Assembly (NCBI GenBank): GCA_963704565.1
Contig: OY969917.1
Span: 2,542,001-2,606,000 of the forward strand
Origin: Rhodoblastus sp963704565
GTDB taxonomy: Bacteria; Pseudomonadota; Alphaproteobacteria; Rhizobiales; Beijerinckiaceae
Direction of reading: 5' to 3'
DNA length: 64,000 bases
A program made the position numbers and the translations under genes. The notes beneath the pieces were generated by a model that ran no database searches, was not told the DNA's origin, and saw nothing but the letters and a program-made list of their open reading frames with translations. Positions 37,078 to 46,480 of this stretch are shown here, one piece after another. The first letter of the stretch is position 1. Each line of letters opens with the position of its first letter.

Positions 37078-38880
37078 TCATTCTGGGAGAGCAAAGACCG
37101 TCAGCGAACCGCCAAGCGAAGTATAGTTGCTCAGGGCCGCATAGCCGCCGACCGCGCCAAGACCGGCGTGGGGATCGGTCAGGCCCGCCGCGAGGCCGAT
37201 GCCGGCCCAACCGCCGACGCCGGACAGAATGGCGACATATTGCTTGCCCTTGTGCTCATAGGTCATCACATTGCCGATGATGCCGGACGGGGTCTTGAAC
37301 TTCCACAGAAGCTTGCCCGTCTTGGCGTCCACCGCCTTCAGATAGCCTTCGAGCGTGCCGTAGAACACGACATTGCCGGCGGTGGCGAGTGCGCCGGACC
37401 ACACCGAGAACTGCTCGGGGTCGGACCAGACGATCTTGCCCTTGGTGGCGTCCCAGGCGATGAAATTGCCCATATTGGCGTCGCCTGCCGGCGGATACAT
37501 GGACAAGGTCGCGCCGACATAGGGCTGGCCCGGGGTGTAGCTCACCCGGAACGGCTCGTAATCCATGCAGACATGGTTGGTCGGCACGTAGAACAGGCCG
37601 GTCTTGGGCGAGAAGGCCGAAGGCTGTTCGTCCTTGGAGCCAAGCGCCGCCGGGCAGATGCCCTTGCTGTTGACGTCCTCGCCATTATCCTCGGTCGAAT
37701 ATTTGGCGACGACCAGCGGCCGGCCATAGGTCGGGCTGTTCTTGTCCATATCGACCTTGCTCGCCCAGTTGACGGCTGGGTCATATTTCTGGGCGACGAG
37801 CAATTCGCCATCGGTGCGGTCCAACGTATAGCCGAAGCCGTTGCGGTCGAAATGCACCAGCAGCTTGCGCATCTTGCCGTCAATCTTCTGATCGACCAGC
37901 GGCATTTCATTGATGCCGTCATAGTCCCACTGATCGTGCGGGGTCATCTGATAGACCCATTTCGCCTCGCCGGTGTCGGGATTGCGGGCGAAAACGGTCA
38001 TCGACCATTTGTTGTCGCCCGGCCGCTGCTTCGGGTTCCAGGTCGAGGGGTTGCCCGAGCCGTAATAGACCAGGTTCAGCTTTGGGTCGTAGGAATACCA
38101 GCCCCAGGTGCAGCCGCCGCCGGTTTTCCACTGGTCGCCTTTCCAGGTCTTCAGGCTGGAGTCGGCACCGACCGGCTTGCCGAGCGAGGTGGTCTTTTCC
38201 GGATCGAACAGGATCTGGTCGTCCGGGCCTTCCGAATAGGCGCGCCAGATCAGCTTGCCGGTATGAAGGTCATAGGCGGTGACATGGCAATGAACGCCGA
38301 ATTCGCCGCCGGAAATGCCGACCAGCAGCTTGTCCTTGACCGGCAGGACGGTCGCGGTATTGGTCTCGCCCTTCTTGGGATCGCCGTTGACCGTCTTCCA
38401 GACCACGGCGCCGGTCTTGCCGTCGAGAGCGACGACCGTAGTGTCGGCCTGGTGCAGGAAGACCATGCCGTCGGCATAGGCGAGGCCGCGGTTGACCGTG
38501 TCGCAGCACATCACCGGAATGACGTTCGGATCCTGCTTGGGCTCGTATTTCCACAGGATCTTGCCGTCATTGTTCAGATCGAGGGCATAGACAATGTTCG
38601 GGAAGGGGGTGTGGACATACATGACGTCGCCGACGACGATCGGCGAGCCTTCGTGGCCGCGCAGCACGCCGGTCGAGAAGGTCCAGGCCGGAGCGAGCTT
38701 CTTGACGTTGTTCTCATTGATCTGATCGAGCTTGGAATAGCGCGTGTTGGCGTAGTTGCCTGCCTGGATGACCCATTCCGCCGGATTTTGCTCCGCCTTT
38801 AGGACGGAATCGTTTGCGAACGCCGGCGCGGAAAGCGTCAACGCGGTAGCAGAAAAGAGAGATGCGTAAAGCCTCTTCAT
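37078..38880 (-). CDS. xoxF: XoxF-type lanthanide-dependent methanol dehydrogenase
   Basis: This periplasmic PQQ enzyme oxidises methanol using a light lanthanide. From the ATG at 38880 (GGAGGA six bases upstream) it has 600 residues, a signal peptide (ending PAFA-ND) and the eight-bladed tryptophan-docking propeller. Metal ligands by pattern are E193, N277 and D319, and the extra acidic residue D321 in WDYDG marks lanthanide-type XoxF rather than calcium-type MxaF. The adjacent cysteines CC at 125-126 form the vicinal disulfide over PQQ. It is followed by xoxG and xoxJ. The sequence resembles the XoxF5 clade common in alphaproteobacteria (judgement by eye). Confidence 0.97.
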   Translation of the reverse strand: MKRLYASLFSATALTLSAPAFANDSVLKAEQNPAEWVIQAGNYANTRYSKLDQINENNVKKLAPAWTFSTGVLRGHEGSPIVVGDVMYVHTPFPNIVYALDLNNDGKILWKYEPKQDPNVIPVMCCDTVNRGLAYADGMVFLHQADTTVVALDGKTGAVVWKTVNGDPKKGETNTATVLPVKDKLLVGISGGEFGVHCHVTAYDLHTGKLIWRAYSEGPDDQILFDPEKTTSLGKPVGADSSLKTWKGDQWKTGGGCTWGWYSYDPKLNLVYYGSGNPSTWNPKQRPGDNKWSMTVFARNPDTGEAKWVYQMTPHDQWDYDGINEMPLVDQKIDGKMRKLLVHFDRNGFGYTLDRTDGELLVAQKYDPAVNWASKVDMDKNSPTYGRPLVVAKYSTEDNGEDVNSKGICPAALGSKDEQPSAFSPKTGLFYVPTNHVCMDYEPFRVSYTPGQPYVGATLSMYPPAGDANMGNFIAWDATKGKIVWSDPEQFSVWSGALATAGNVVFYGTLEGYLKAVDAKTGKLLWKFKTPSGIIGNVMTYEHKGKQYVAILSGVGGWAGIGLAAGLTDPHAGLGAVGGYAALSNYTSLGGSLTVFALPE

Positions 38881-39322
38881 TGGACTTCCTCCGAAACGCA
38901 ACGACGACCGCTGTTGATACGGTTGCCGATGTATTGGCTGCTTAAAGCCAGAATTATGCGACGCCGCTCGACCCGAGGCTTAGGTTTGCCTTTTCGTCGA
39001 GTTTAGGGGCGCGGTCATTTTTATGACTTGAAAAGTGTACGCGGCGCTTTCGAGGCCCGCAACGAGCCGACAAGCTGTCCGGCTATTATATTTGGCTTAG
39101 AACGCCGGTTATTATATTTTGCTTAGATTCTGCTGAACGCTTAGATTCTGCTGAACGAATGCGTTGCGGGCCGATCGGGTGGACGATCTCGCCGGAATGG
39201 GTCTGTCGCGACCGAGCCAAATTCTCACAGCGCCCGCGCAAACGGCGCCTTTGCCTGCGATTTCGGCGCTTGTGCCCGCGTAAGCAGCACGAATTCTCAA
39301 TATAATTGGCCCAAGGCCGCAT
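38881..39322 (-). promoter_or_regulatory. Upstream region of xoxF with direct repeats
   Basis: About 440 bases without a convincing gene lie between xoxF and the IS1202-like element. It holds two near-identical copies of ATTATATTTxGCTTAG (39085-39100 and 39111-39126) and two perfect tandem copies of GCTTAGATTCTGCTGAAC (39121-39138 and 39139-39156). These could be regulator sites for xoxF or remnants of a broken gene: minus-strand frames at 39086-39322 run through them but look spurious. The promoter itself is not identified. Confidence 0.4.
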
Positions 39323-40722
39323 GTCGATAGCGAATTAACTTGGCCGGTTTTGGTAGCACATCAAATGTCCGCTACTTCTGGTTTTGTTCTCCTGTGGGAC
39401 TGTGGTCAAGGCTCTTGCCTTGTCCACATTTCCACAGGCGGCTCGCCGAGCGGATTCAAGCGGCCTTTTTTGCGTGTTCCGTGGTTTCTTCGATTGCTTC
39501 GCCTTCGGCGCCGTAGCGGCCAAGGCGCCTTTGGCCATGAAAGATCGCATAGGTTGCGTCAGGATAACGGCGGACCTTGACGCGCGCCTTGACGAAATGG
39601 GCGCGCAGCGGGCTGGCTGGGATTTGAAGTTTCAGCCGATTGAAGGATACGCAATTGTCGTTGCCGACCTGGCGCTCCTCCTGGACACAGAGAATCTCTC
39701 TTAGATCCACGCCCGGGATCGCCACGAAAGCCGAGCCTTGCTATTCGGCCTTGACGGCGAAACGCGCGTTGTAGTCTGGAATAAAGACATCGCGGATGAA
39801 GACGTCGGCGGCCGCAATCGTCGTGATCCCGGCCAGCGCCAGTTCCTTGACCAGACGATCCTGCAACGTGTGAAAGGGGCGTTCCGAGCGTCCGCGCGCC
39901 TGCGGCGAATAGGCGGCGATATGTTCGACGCCCAGATGATCGAGGGCGCGGCCAACCTGGGTGAGATTGGCCCGGTCAACCTTGCCGCCCGCTTCCGGCG
40001 TGTGGAAATAATGGCTGCCGCGATCCGTGTAAAGACTCAACGGCAGGCCATGCGCGCCGAAGACCTCCGCCAGCGCCCGGAATGTCGAATCCGTGCCTTC
40101 CTCCTCAACCAGAAACGCCGATAGAATCGCGCCCGTGGCGTCGTCGAGCGTGACGATCAGATCAAGCGCCGGCTGACCGGAAAGCCATTCGTGCCGCGAG
40201 CCGTCCTGATGCAGCATCATTCCGGGCAAGGGCCGGCGCGGACGCTTGCGCCGATGCGCCCCGCGCCGCTTGGCTCGCTTCAGCAATCCGCGCGAATGCA
40301 GGAAGGCCTTGGTCCAGGTGTAGCCCCAGCTGAACCCGTGATCGCGGATCAGGTGCTCATGAAAGTGCTTGGCCGTGAAGCCGGCGTAGCGCGTCCGGTA
40401 AAGCCTCTCCACTTCGATCTCCCGATCAACTGGAACCCGTTTGCCCGACGCTTTGCCGAGACGTCGGTCCAAAAGGCCCGCTTCGCCATCATCTTCAAAG
40501 CGTTGCCGCCAGCGCCGAAACGTGCGCTCGCCCACCCCCAAAAGCTCGGCCGCCTCCATCTGACTAAACTCCGCCGCTTCGTAACGGCTCAAAATGCTCA
40601 AAAACTTGATCATCCGCACACCCTGTCGGGCTTCCGTCCGGCGCATTCCAAATCCCCAAAACGCAGGAATTTACCGGACAGATCGTGCGCTACCTAAACC
40701 GGACATATCGTGTGCTACCGAC
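39323..40722 (-). mobile_element. IS1202-like (ISNCY) insertion sequence with 19-bp target duplication
   Basis: The element is 1,400 bp. Its ends are imperfect inverted repeats beginning GTCG(A/G)TAGC, and each end carries two copies of a GGTAGCxCA...TGTCCG motif. It is flanked by perfect 19-bp direct repeats (AATTGGCCCAAGGCCGCAT at 39304-39322 and 40723-40741). Long target duplications are known for the IS1202 group. The transposase inside is interrupted by a stop codon, so this copy is probably immobile. Confidence 0.85.
39456..40646 (-). pseudogene. IS1202-like transposase with an in-frame amber stop
   Basis: The reading frame runs from 40646 (or the ATG at 40613) to 39456, about 396 codons, with a single TAG at 39741-39743 after residue 301; the same frame continues downstream as protein-like sequence (GSAFVAIPGVDLREILC). 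An N-terminal helix-turn-helix (SQMEAAELLGVGERTFRRWR) is followed by a DDE integrase core: aspartates in MLHQDGSRHEW and YTDRGSHYF and the glutamate in ARGRSERPFHTLQ. The C-terminal tail after the stop is a usual part of the family, so I treat the gene as a recently inactivated transposase. Confidence 0.85.
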
Positions 40723-41012
40723 AATTGGCCCAAGGCCGCATTGCCCGCGTGGCGCCGATCTTGTATATTCGTAGATACAGATATCCCCAACGTCATCGGC
40801 GCAGGGGCCGTCTGTTCCGCGATAAAAGACCCTTCAGGTCCACGGCGGCGCGTGCGCTCCCATGCCTGGGTCCAGAAACCTGACGCGGCGAAACACTGGG
40901 ATGAAGCGTCCCTGGCATCGCCTTCCGCCCGTGGCGCGGGAGGCGTGCGGGCGCACGCGCCCATTGTCCGATCGGCCGCTTGCGGTCCGTCGCAGGAGAA
41001 CTGGAGAAAAAA

Positions 41013-41249
41013 ATGGCCGTCTTCACCGCCGTGGTTCTATTCTGTCAAGTGTCAATTCCACCGCAAGATTGCGACCCGTCCCGGGCCATCGACGTCATTT
41101 CGACCCGGGTCGAAAACGAAATGGCCTGCATGCGCGGCTGGCAGGAATCGGTCGCCCGCGGGGCCATGCGCGAGGGGCTCGGACAATCCGTCTATATGAA
41201 GACGCAATGTGTGCGGCGCGAAAAAACCTCCGCGATCGAGCATGAGTAA
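41013..41249 (+). CDS. Small conserved hypothetical protein
   Basis: A 78-residue protein starting at the ATG at 41013 with GGAG six to seven bases upstream. The short hydrophobic N-terminus (MAVFTAVVLFC) is followed by PPQDCDPSRAIDVISTRVEN, EMACMRGWQESVARGAMREG and YMKTQCVRRE. The spacing of the cysteines and the MxGWQE motif fit a small family common in alphaproteobacteria, to my recollection. Function is unknown. It is 150 bases upstream of frmA. The 270 bases before it hold the IS1202 target-site copy and no gene that I can see. Confidence 0.7.
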   Translation: MAVFTAVVLFCQVSIPPQDCDPSRAIDVISTRVENEMACMRGWQESVARGAMREGLGQSVYMKTQCVRREKTSAIEHE

Positions 41250-41400
41250 AGCGCGACAGCGCGTGCGCCGCAATATGTCTTCTTGGTTTCTTCGTCCCCG
41301 GCTCTGAAATTGTTCTTATAATCGGCGGTGGAGATTGCGCGCGGAACCGTGCGCGACTTTAATGGGCGCGTAAACGCTTCCCATTTGAAGGTTCTTTACC

Positions 41401-42522
<1,122 letters not shown>

Positions 42523-42560
42523 TCGCGTCGGCGAGGGACCGGCGCGGCGCGCGGGCCCTC

Positions 42561-42622
42561 TAATACGGTTTCCGCAAGATTGCTTCGCAATCCGCGGAAA
42601 CGGCATGGCGCGAAAATCCTCT
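42561..42622. repeat. Left half of a palindromic intergenic repeat split by an IS5 element
   Basis: TAATACGGTTTCCGCAAGAT... up to GCGCGAAAATCCTC matches the first half of the intact copy at 52920-53050 with one mismatch. It contains the hairpin TTTCCGC...GCGGAAA with an inner GATTGCTTCGCAATC stem. The second half resumes at 43815. Confidence 0.85.
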
Positions 42623-43814
42623 GAGCGCTTTGCAAAAGTCGCCACGCCATGATTCTGTAGGGTCTCCACGGAGACGATTCGCCGATGTCGCGCCGTTGCT
42701 TTGACCAACCTTCACTCGCTGACGCTTTCGTTAAGGCCTATTCGAAAGGCGGCGGCTTCCTGGAAGATTTGCTCAAGACCATTGACTGGTCGGCCTTTGA
42801 CGTTTTGTTTGCGCAAATCAACGCCAATGCCAAGGGCGCGCCAGGATACCCGCCGCTGACGCTGTTTAAGATCGTTCTTTTACAGCAATGGTACAATCTG
42901 TCCGACCCGCAGGCCGAGGAGGCCGTGCGTGATCGGATTTCGTTCCGGCGCTTTTGCGGCATCCCGCTCGACGCCGAGACGCCGGACCATTCGTCAATCT
43001 GGCGTTTCCGGCAGACGGTCGAAAAGCTTGGCCTGTCAGAGAAGCTGCTGGCCGAGATCAACCGCCAACTCGACGCGCGAGGGCTGATCGTCAAGAGAGG
43101 AACGCTGGTCGATGCGACGATCATCGCTGCGGCGGTGAAGCGGCCGCCTTATGAAGAGGGTCAAGTCAATCCGCGCGATCCCGACGCCGGCTTCACGATC
43201 AAGAACGACAAGACCTCTTTCGGCTACAAGGCCCATATCGCCGTGGACGAGGAAAGCGATCTGATCCGGCAGGCGGAAATGACCTCCGCCGACCTGCACG
43301 ACAGCCAGCGCGGCGAGGCGATGATCCAGGGCGACGAAGAGGCCTATTACGCGGACAAAGCTTACGACAGCAAAGCCCTGCGAGAAAAGCTCGCTTCGCT
43401 CGGCATCGACGACAAGATCGCCTACAAGGCCAAGCGCAACAAGCCGCTGAAAAACTGGCAGAAGTGGTTCAACACGACGGCTTCAAGTGTGCGCTCCGGC
43501 GTCGAGCGGGCCAACGCGACGATGAAAAATTGGTATGGCATGGCGCGGGTTCGTTATCGCGGGCTCGCGCGCAACAATTGTCATCTGCAATTCGTCGCCT
43601 GTGCGATGAATATGAAACGGGCGCGGGTTCTGCTCCGGGCAGCGTGAGGCCGTCCAGACGGGAGAATTGCGTCCAAATTGGGAGATGAGGGCGAAATGAG
43701 GCGGTAGCCGCCATCAAATCGGCTCGGATTTGCGCCCTATAGGGCGATATCTGCGCTTCAGCGCAGTGGCGAAACCGCCGAGCACATAGACCAATAGCCT
43801 TTTTCAAAGCGCTC
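42622..43814 (+). mobile_element. IS5-family insertion sequence inside the palindromic repeat
   Basis: The element is about 1.19 kb. Terminal inverted repeats are GAGCGCTTTGCAAAAG at the left (from 42623) and the complement of GAGCGCTTTGAAAAAG at the right (to 43814). Comparison with the intact repeat at 52920 shows a 4-5 bp target duplication (CCTC or CCTCT). Removing the element plus one duplicate restores the repeat exactly. The transposase is intact, so the element may be active. Confidence 0.9.
42685..43647 (+). CDS. IS5-family transposase
   Basis: The 320-residue transposase is intact. It has the N-terminal region typical of IS5 (YPPLTLFKIVLLQQWYNLSD, then PDHSSIWRFRQTV) and a DDE catalytic core: aspartate in GTLVDATIIAAAVK, aspartate in YYADKAYDSKALR and glutamate in SGVERANATMKNWYGMARVR. 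It cuts and rejoins the element ends. The gene fills the element, leaving about 60 bases at the left and 165 at the right. Confidence 0.95.
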   Translation: MSRRCFDQPSLADAFVKAYSKGGGFLEDLLKTIDWSAFDVLFAQINANAKGAPGYPPLTLFKIVLLQQWYNLSDPQAEEAVRDRISFRRFCGIPLDAETPDHSSIWRFRQTVEKLGLSEKLLAEINRQLDARGLIVKRGTLVDATIIAAAVKRPPYEEGQVNPRDPDAGFTIKNDKTSFGYKAHIAVDEESDLIRQAEMTSADLHDSQRGEAMIQGDEEAYYADKAYDSKALREKLASLGIDDKIAYKAKRNKPLKNWQKWFNTTASSVRSGVERANATMKNWYGMARVRYRGLARNNCHLQFVACAMNMKRARVLLRAA

Positions 43815-43888
43815 CCTCTATGTCGCGGGCGGATTTTCGCGCCAGCGGAATACGAATACCGAATGATATCATTCGGTATTCGTGTAAC
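43815..43888. repeat. Right half of the split palindromic repeat
   Basis: It resumes the repeat after the IS5 element. It contains GGATTTTCGCGC, which pairs with GCGCGAAAATCC of the left half, and a perfect 30-bp palindrome at 43853-43882 (CGAATACCGAATGAT and its complement). The matching hairpin in the copy at 53015-53043 has T instead of A in the left arm and A instead of T in the right arm, so pairing is kept. No gene lies between here and 43999. Confidence 0.85.
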
Positions 43889-43998
43889 TTCGCATGCGGA
43901 AAAATCCGGCGCCGGCATGGGGCTGTCTTCAGCCACGGCCGCGCGCCTTGTTCGCGGATGCCGCGCCGGGCCGCGCGGCAAGGAGCGATTTCCCGCAG

Positions 43999-44334
43999 TC
44001 ACGCCCGGCGCAGCGCTTCGACCGCGCGCGCCACAAAGGACAGGGCTTCGTCGGCCGAGGAAAAACTCGATTCCTCGACGCCGCTCGACGCATAAGTCGC
44101 CAGAATGGCGTAAGCCCGGCATTTCCCATCGGGGGCTTCCTCGCGGACGACAAAGCTGGGGCCGCCGCCGCAGCCACGCGAAAAAGCCACATAGCGGGTC
44201 TCGTCGCCCGCCGCCGCGCCGCGCGACAACTTGTCCTGCGCCACGTCGCGCAAGGCCCGATATAGCCGAACCGGCTCGGATGCGCTTTGACGCCAGAACA
44301 ATGCGCCGGCCTCCCGTTCAATCCTTCTTGTCAA
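43999..44334 (-). CDS. Small hypothetical protein translationally coupled to phaR
   Basis: The 111-codon frame starts at a TTG overlapping the phaR stop (TTGA); a second TTG at 44301, eight bases after GGGAGG, is a better placed start and gives about 100 residues. The product has a helical first part (ALFWRQSASEPVRLYRALRD), a Gly/Ser-containing beta centre (RYVAFSRGCGGGPSFVVREE) and a C-terminal helix (SADEALSFVARAVEALRR). I do not recognise a family. The close coupling to phaR supports it being real. Confidence 0.6.
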   Translation of the reverse strand: MTRRIEREAGALFWRQSASEPVRLYRALRDVAQDKLSRGAAAGDETRYVAFSRGCGGGPSFVVREEAPDGKCRAYAILATYASSGVEESSFSSADEALSFVARAVEALRRA

Positions 44335-44930
44335 TCCTTCTTGGCGAGGCCGTCGATGCGCTTTTGCATCTCGGCGAGCTGCGCGCGCATCTCATCGAGT
44401 TCGCTCGAGGCCTGGCCCGGCGCCCGTCCCGCCTTGGCGCCGTCCGCCATCGCCGCGCCGAAGGGCGAGAACAATTCGAGCGCCTCGCGGAACATCGCCA
44501 TATTCTTGCGCGCCTGCTCCTCCATCGTTTGGAACATCTGGCGCGACGGTCCGGCGAGCGGATTGGCGCTCATCGCTGTCTCGAACTGATCGCGAAATTT
44601 CTGGCTGTCCTTGGTCAGCCGCTCGATCGAAAACTCAAGATAACTCGGCACGAACATCTGCATGCTGTCGCCATAGAAGCGGATCAGCTGGCGCAGGAAG
44701 CGGATCGGCATCAGGTTCTGGCCGGTCTTGCCTTCCTGCTCGAAAATGATCTGGGCCAGCACGGAGCGGGTGATTTCGTCGCCGCTCTTGGCGTCGAAAA
44801 CCACGAAATCCTCGCCGTTTTTCACCATCTCCGCCAGGTCTTCAAGCGTCACATAGGCGCTGGCGCCGGTATTATAGAGACGCCGGTTCGCATATTTCTT
44901 GATGGTGACGGGTTGCTTTTCGTTCGTCAT
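44331..44930 (-). CDS. phaR: Polyhydroxyalkanoate synthesis repressor
   Basis: The 199-residue regulator represses phasin and PHA synthesis genes and senses PHB granules. I start it at the ATG at 44930 (MTNEKQPVTIKKYANRRLYN); the frame is open upstream but that part is in the promoter region. The DNA-binding domain (KKYANRRLYNTGASAYVTLE, then RSVLAQIIFEQEGKTGQNLM) and the following PHB-binding domain are both present, with a coiled-coil C-terminus (SSELDEMRAQLAEMQKRIDG). It is divergent from phaA-phaB, the usual arrangement in alphaproteobacteria. Confidence 0.95.
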   Translation of the reverse strand: MTNEKQPVTIKKYANRRLYNTGASAYVTLEDLAEMVKNGEDFVVFDAKSGDEITRSVLAQIIFEQEGKTGQNLMPIRFLRQLIRFYGDSMQMFVPSYLEFSIERLTKDSQKFRDQFETAMSANPLAGPSRQMFQTMEEQARKNMAMFREALELFSPFGAAMADGAKAGRAPGQASSELDEMRAQLAEMQKRIDGLAKKD

Positions 44931-45223
44931 TTTCTTTCCCACGCGCGACGGCCGTCGCCGTTCCGCTTTTTTCCTGGAGGCGCCGGGCCGCGCCCGCGTC
45001 TCCCGCCGCCGCGACGATAGCCCCGGCGCCCCCAAAAGACAAAGCGACTTCTTTGTCAATCGCTCTTTCGCAACGATCTACAACCAAATGACCATGGTCA
45101 GGCGCGCCTGGCGGCTTGACCAGGGCGAGGCCGAAATGGTCAAACTAACGCCCATGTCGCCAGTTTGATTGCGCCATGCGGACCGCGCCAGGGGGCGACG
45201 GGCCAAGTTCCGGAGGATTTTTC
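44931..45223. promoter_or_regulatory. Divergent promoter region phaR / phaA
   Basis: The 293 bases between the divergent genes hold no gene that I can see. Both promoters and the PhaR operator are expected here, but I cannot point to a convincing site. GGAGG lies eight to nine bases before the phaA start. Confidence 0.4.
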
Positions 45224-46399
45224 ATGTCGACCGATGTCGTGATCGTTTCCGCCGCGCGCACTGCCGTGGGCTCCTTCAACGGGGTTTTCGCCAATGTCTC
45301 GGCCCATGAACTCGGCGCCGCCGCCGTCAAGGCCGCGCTGGAGCGCGCCTCCGTCGCCGCCGCCGATGTCGACGAGGTCATCCTCGGCCAGATTCTCGCC
45401 GCCGGCGAGGGCCAGAACCCGGCCCGCCAGGCGGCGCGGGCCGCCGGGATTCCCGATGAAAAAACCGCTTTCGGCATCAACCAGCTGTGCGGCTCGGGCC
45501 TTCGTACGGTCGCGCTCGGCATGCAGCAGATCGTCAACGGCGACGCCAATATCATCGTGGCGGGCGGCATGGAGAGCATGTCGCAGTCGCAGCACGCGGC
45601 CTATCTGCGCTCCGGCGTGAAAATGGGCGAATTGAAGCTGCTCGACACCATGCTCAGGGACGGCCTGACCGACGCCTTCCACGGCTATCACATGGGAACG
45701 ACGGCGGAGAACGTCGCCACCAAATACCAGATCACCCGCGAAGAGCAGGATCATTTCGCCGTCGCCTCGCAGAACAAGGCGGAAGCCGCCAAGAAATCCG
45801 GCCGCTTCAAGGACGAGATCGTTCCCTTCACGATCAAGACCAGAAAGGGCGACATTGTCGTCGATACCGACGAATTCATCCGCGACGGCGTGACTTATGA
45901 CGCGCTGGCCAAATTGCGCCCGGCCTTCAGCAAGGAAGGCACGGTGACCGCCGGCAACGCCTCGGGCATCAACGACGGCGGCGCCGCGGTGGTGCTGATG
46001 ACCGCCGCCGAAGCCGCCAAGCGGGGCCTGACCCCCCTCGCCCGCATCGCGTCCTGGGCGACCGCCGGCGTCGACCCGGCGATCATGGGCACCGGCCCGA
46101 TTCCCGCCTCCCGCAAGGCGCTCGCCAAGGCCGGCTGGAACGTCCAGGATCTCGATCTGATCGAGGCCAACGAGGCCTTCGCCGCGCAGGCGATCTCGGT
46201 CAACAAGGAACTGGGCTGGGACGTCGCCAAGGTGAACGTCAATGGCGGCGCCATCGCCCTCGGCCATCCGATCGGCGCCTCGGGCGCGCGGGTGTTCGTC
46301 ACCCTGCTGCATGAAATGCTCAAGCGCGACGCCAAGAAGGGCCTCGCCACTTTGTGCATCGGCGGCGGCATGGGCATCGCCCTCGCAGTCGAACGCTGA
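45224..46399 (+). CDS. phaA: Acetyl-CoA acetyltransferase (beta-ketothiolase)
   Basis: The 391-residue enzyme condenses two acetyl-CoA to acetoacetyl-CoA, the first step of PHB synthesis. The nucleophilic cysteine is in NQLCGSGLRTV, the histidine in GGAIALGHPIGASGAR and the second cysteine in TLCIGGGMGIAL. The start at 45224 (MSTDVVIVSAARTAVGSFNG) has GGAGG upstream. A strong terminator-like hairpin separates it from phaB, which follows in the same direction. Confidence 0.96.
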   Translation: MSTDVVIVSAARTAVGSFNGVFANVSAHELGAAAVKAALERASVAAADVDEVILGQILAAGEGQNPARQAARAAGIPDEKTAFGINQLCGSGLRTVALGMQQIVNGDANIIVAGGMESMSQSQHAAYLRSGVKMGELKLLDTMLRDGLTDAFHGYHMGTTAENVATKYQITREEQDHFAVASQNKAEAAKKSGRFKDEIVPFTIKTRKGDIVVDTDEFIRDGVTYDALAKLRPAFSKEGTVTAGNASGINDGGAAVVLMTAAEAAKRGLTPLARIASWATAGVDPAIMGTGPIPASRKALAKAGWNVQDLDLIEANEAFAAQAISVNKELGWDVAKVNVNGGAIALGHPIGASGARVFVTLLHEMLKRDAKKGLATLCIGGGMGIALAVER

Positions 46400-46415
46400 G
46401 CCTTTTTCACAAATG

Positions 46416-46450
46416 AGCGCCGGCCGCCAAACGGCCGGCGCTTTTTCTTC
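46416..46450 (+). terminator. Intrinsic terminator between phaA and phaB
   Basis: An 11-bp stem AGCGCCGGCCG / CGGCCGGCGCT with loop CCAAA is followed by CTTTTTCTTCT-type T-rich sequence. It is a textbook rho-independent shape and lies between phaA and phaB. Confidence 0.8.
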
Positions 46451-46480
46451 TCACCAGAAAAAATCCAAAAGGGGAAAAAC

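Noticed and set aside
43469..44122. 217-codon minus-strand frame over the IS5 right end and the repeat half
   Set aside because: It runs across the IS boundary and the palindromic repeat, so it cannot be an ancestral gene.
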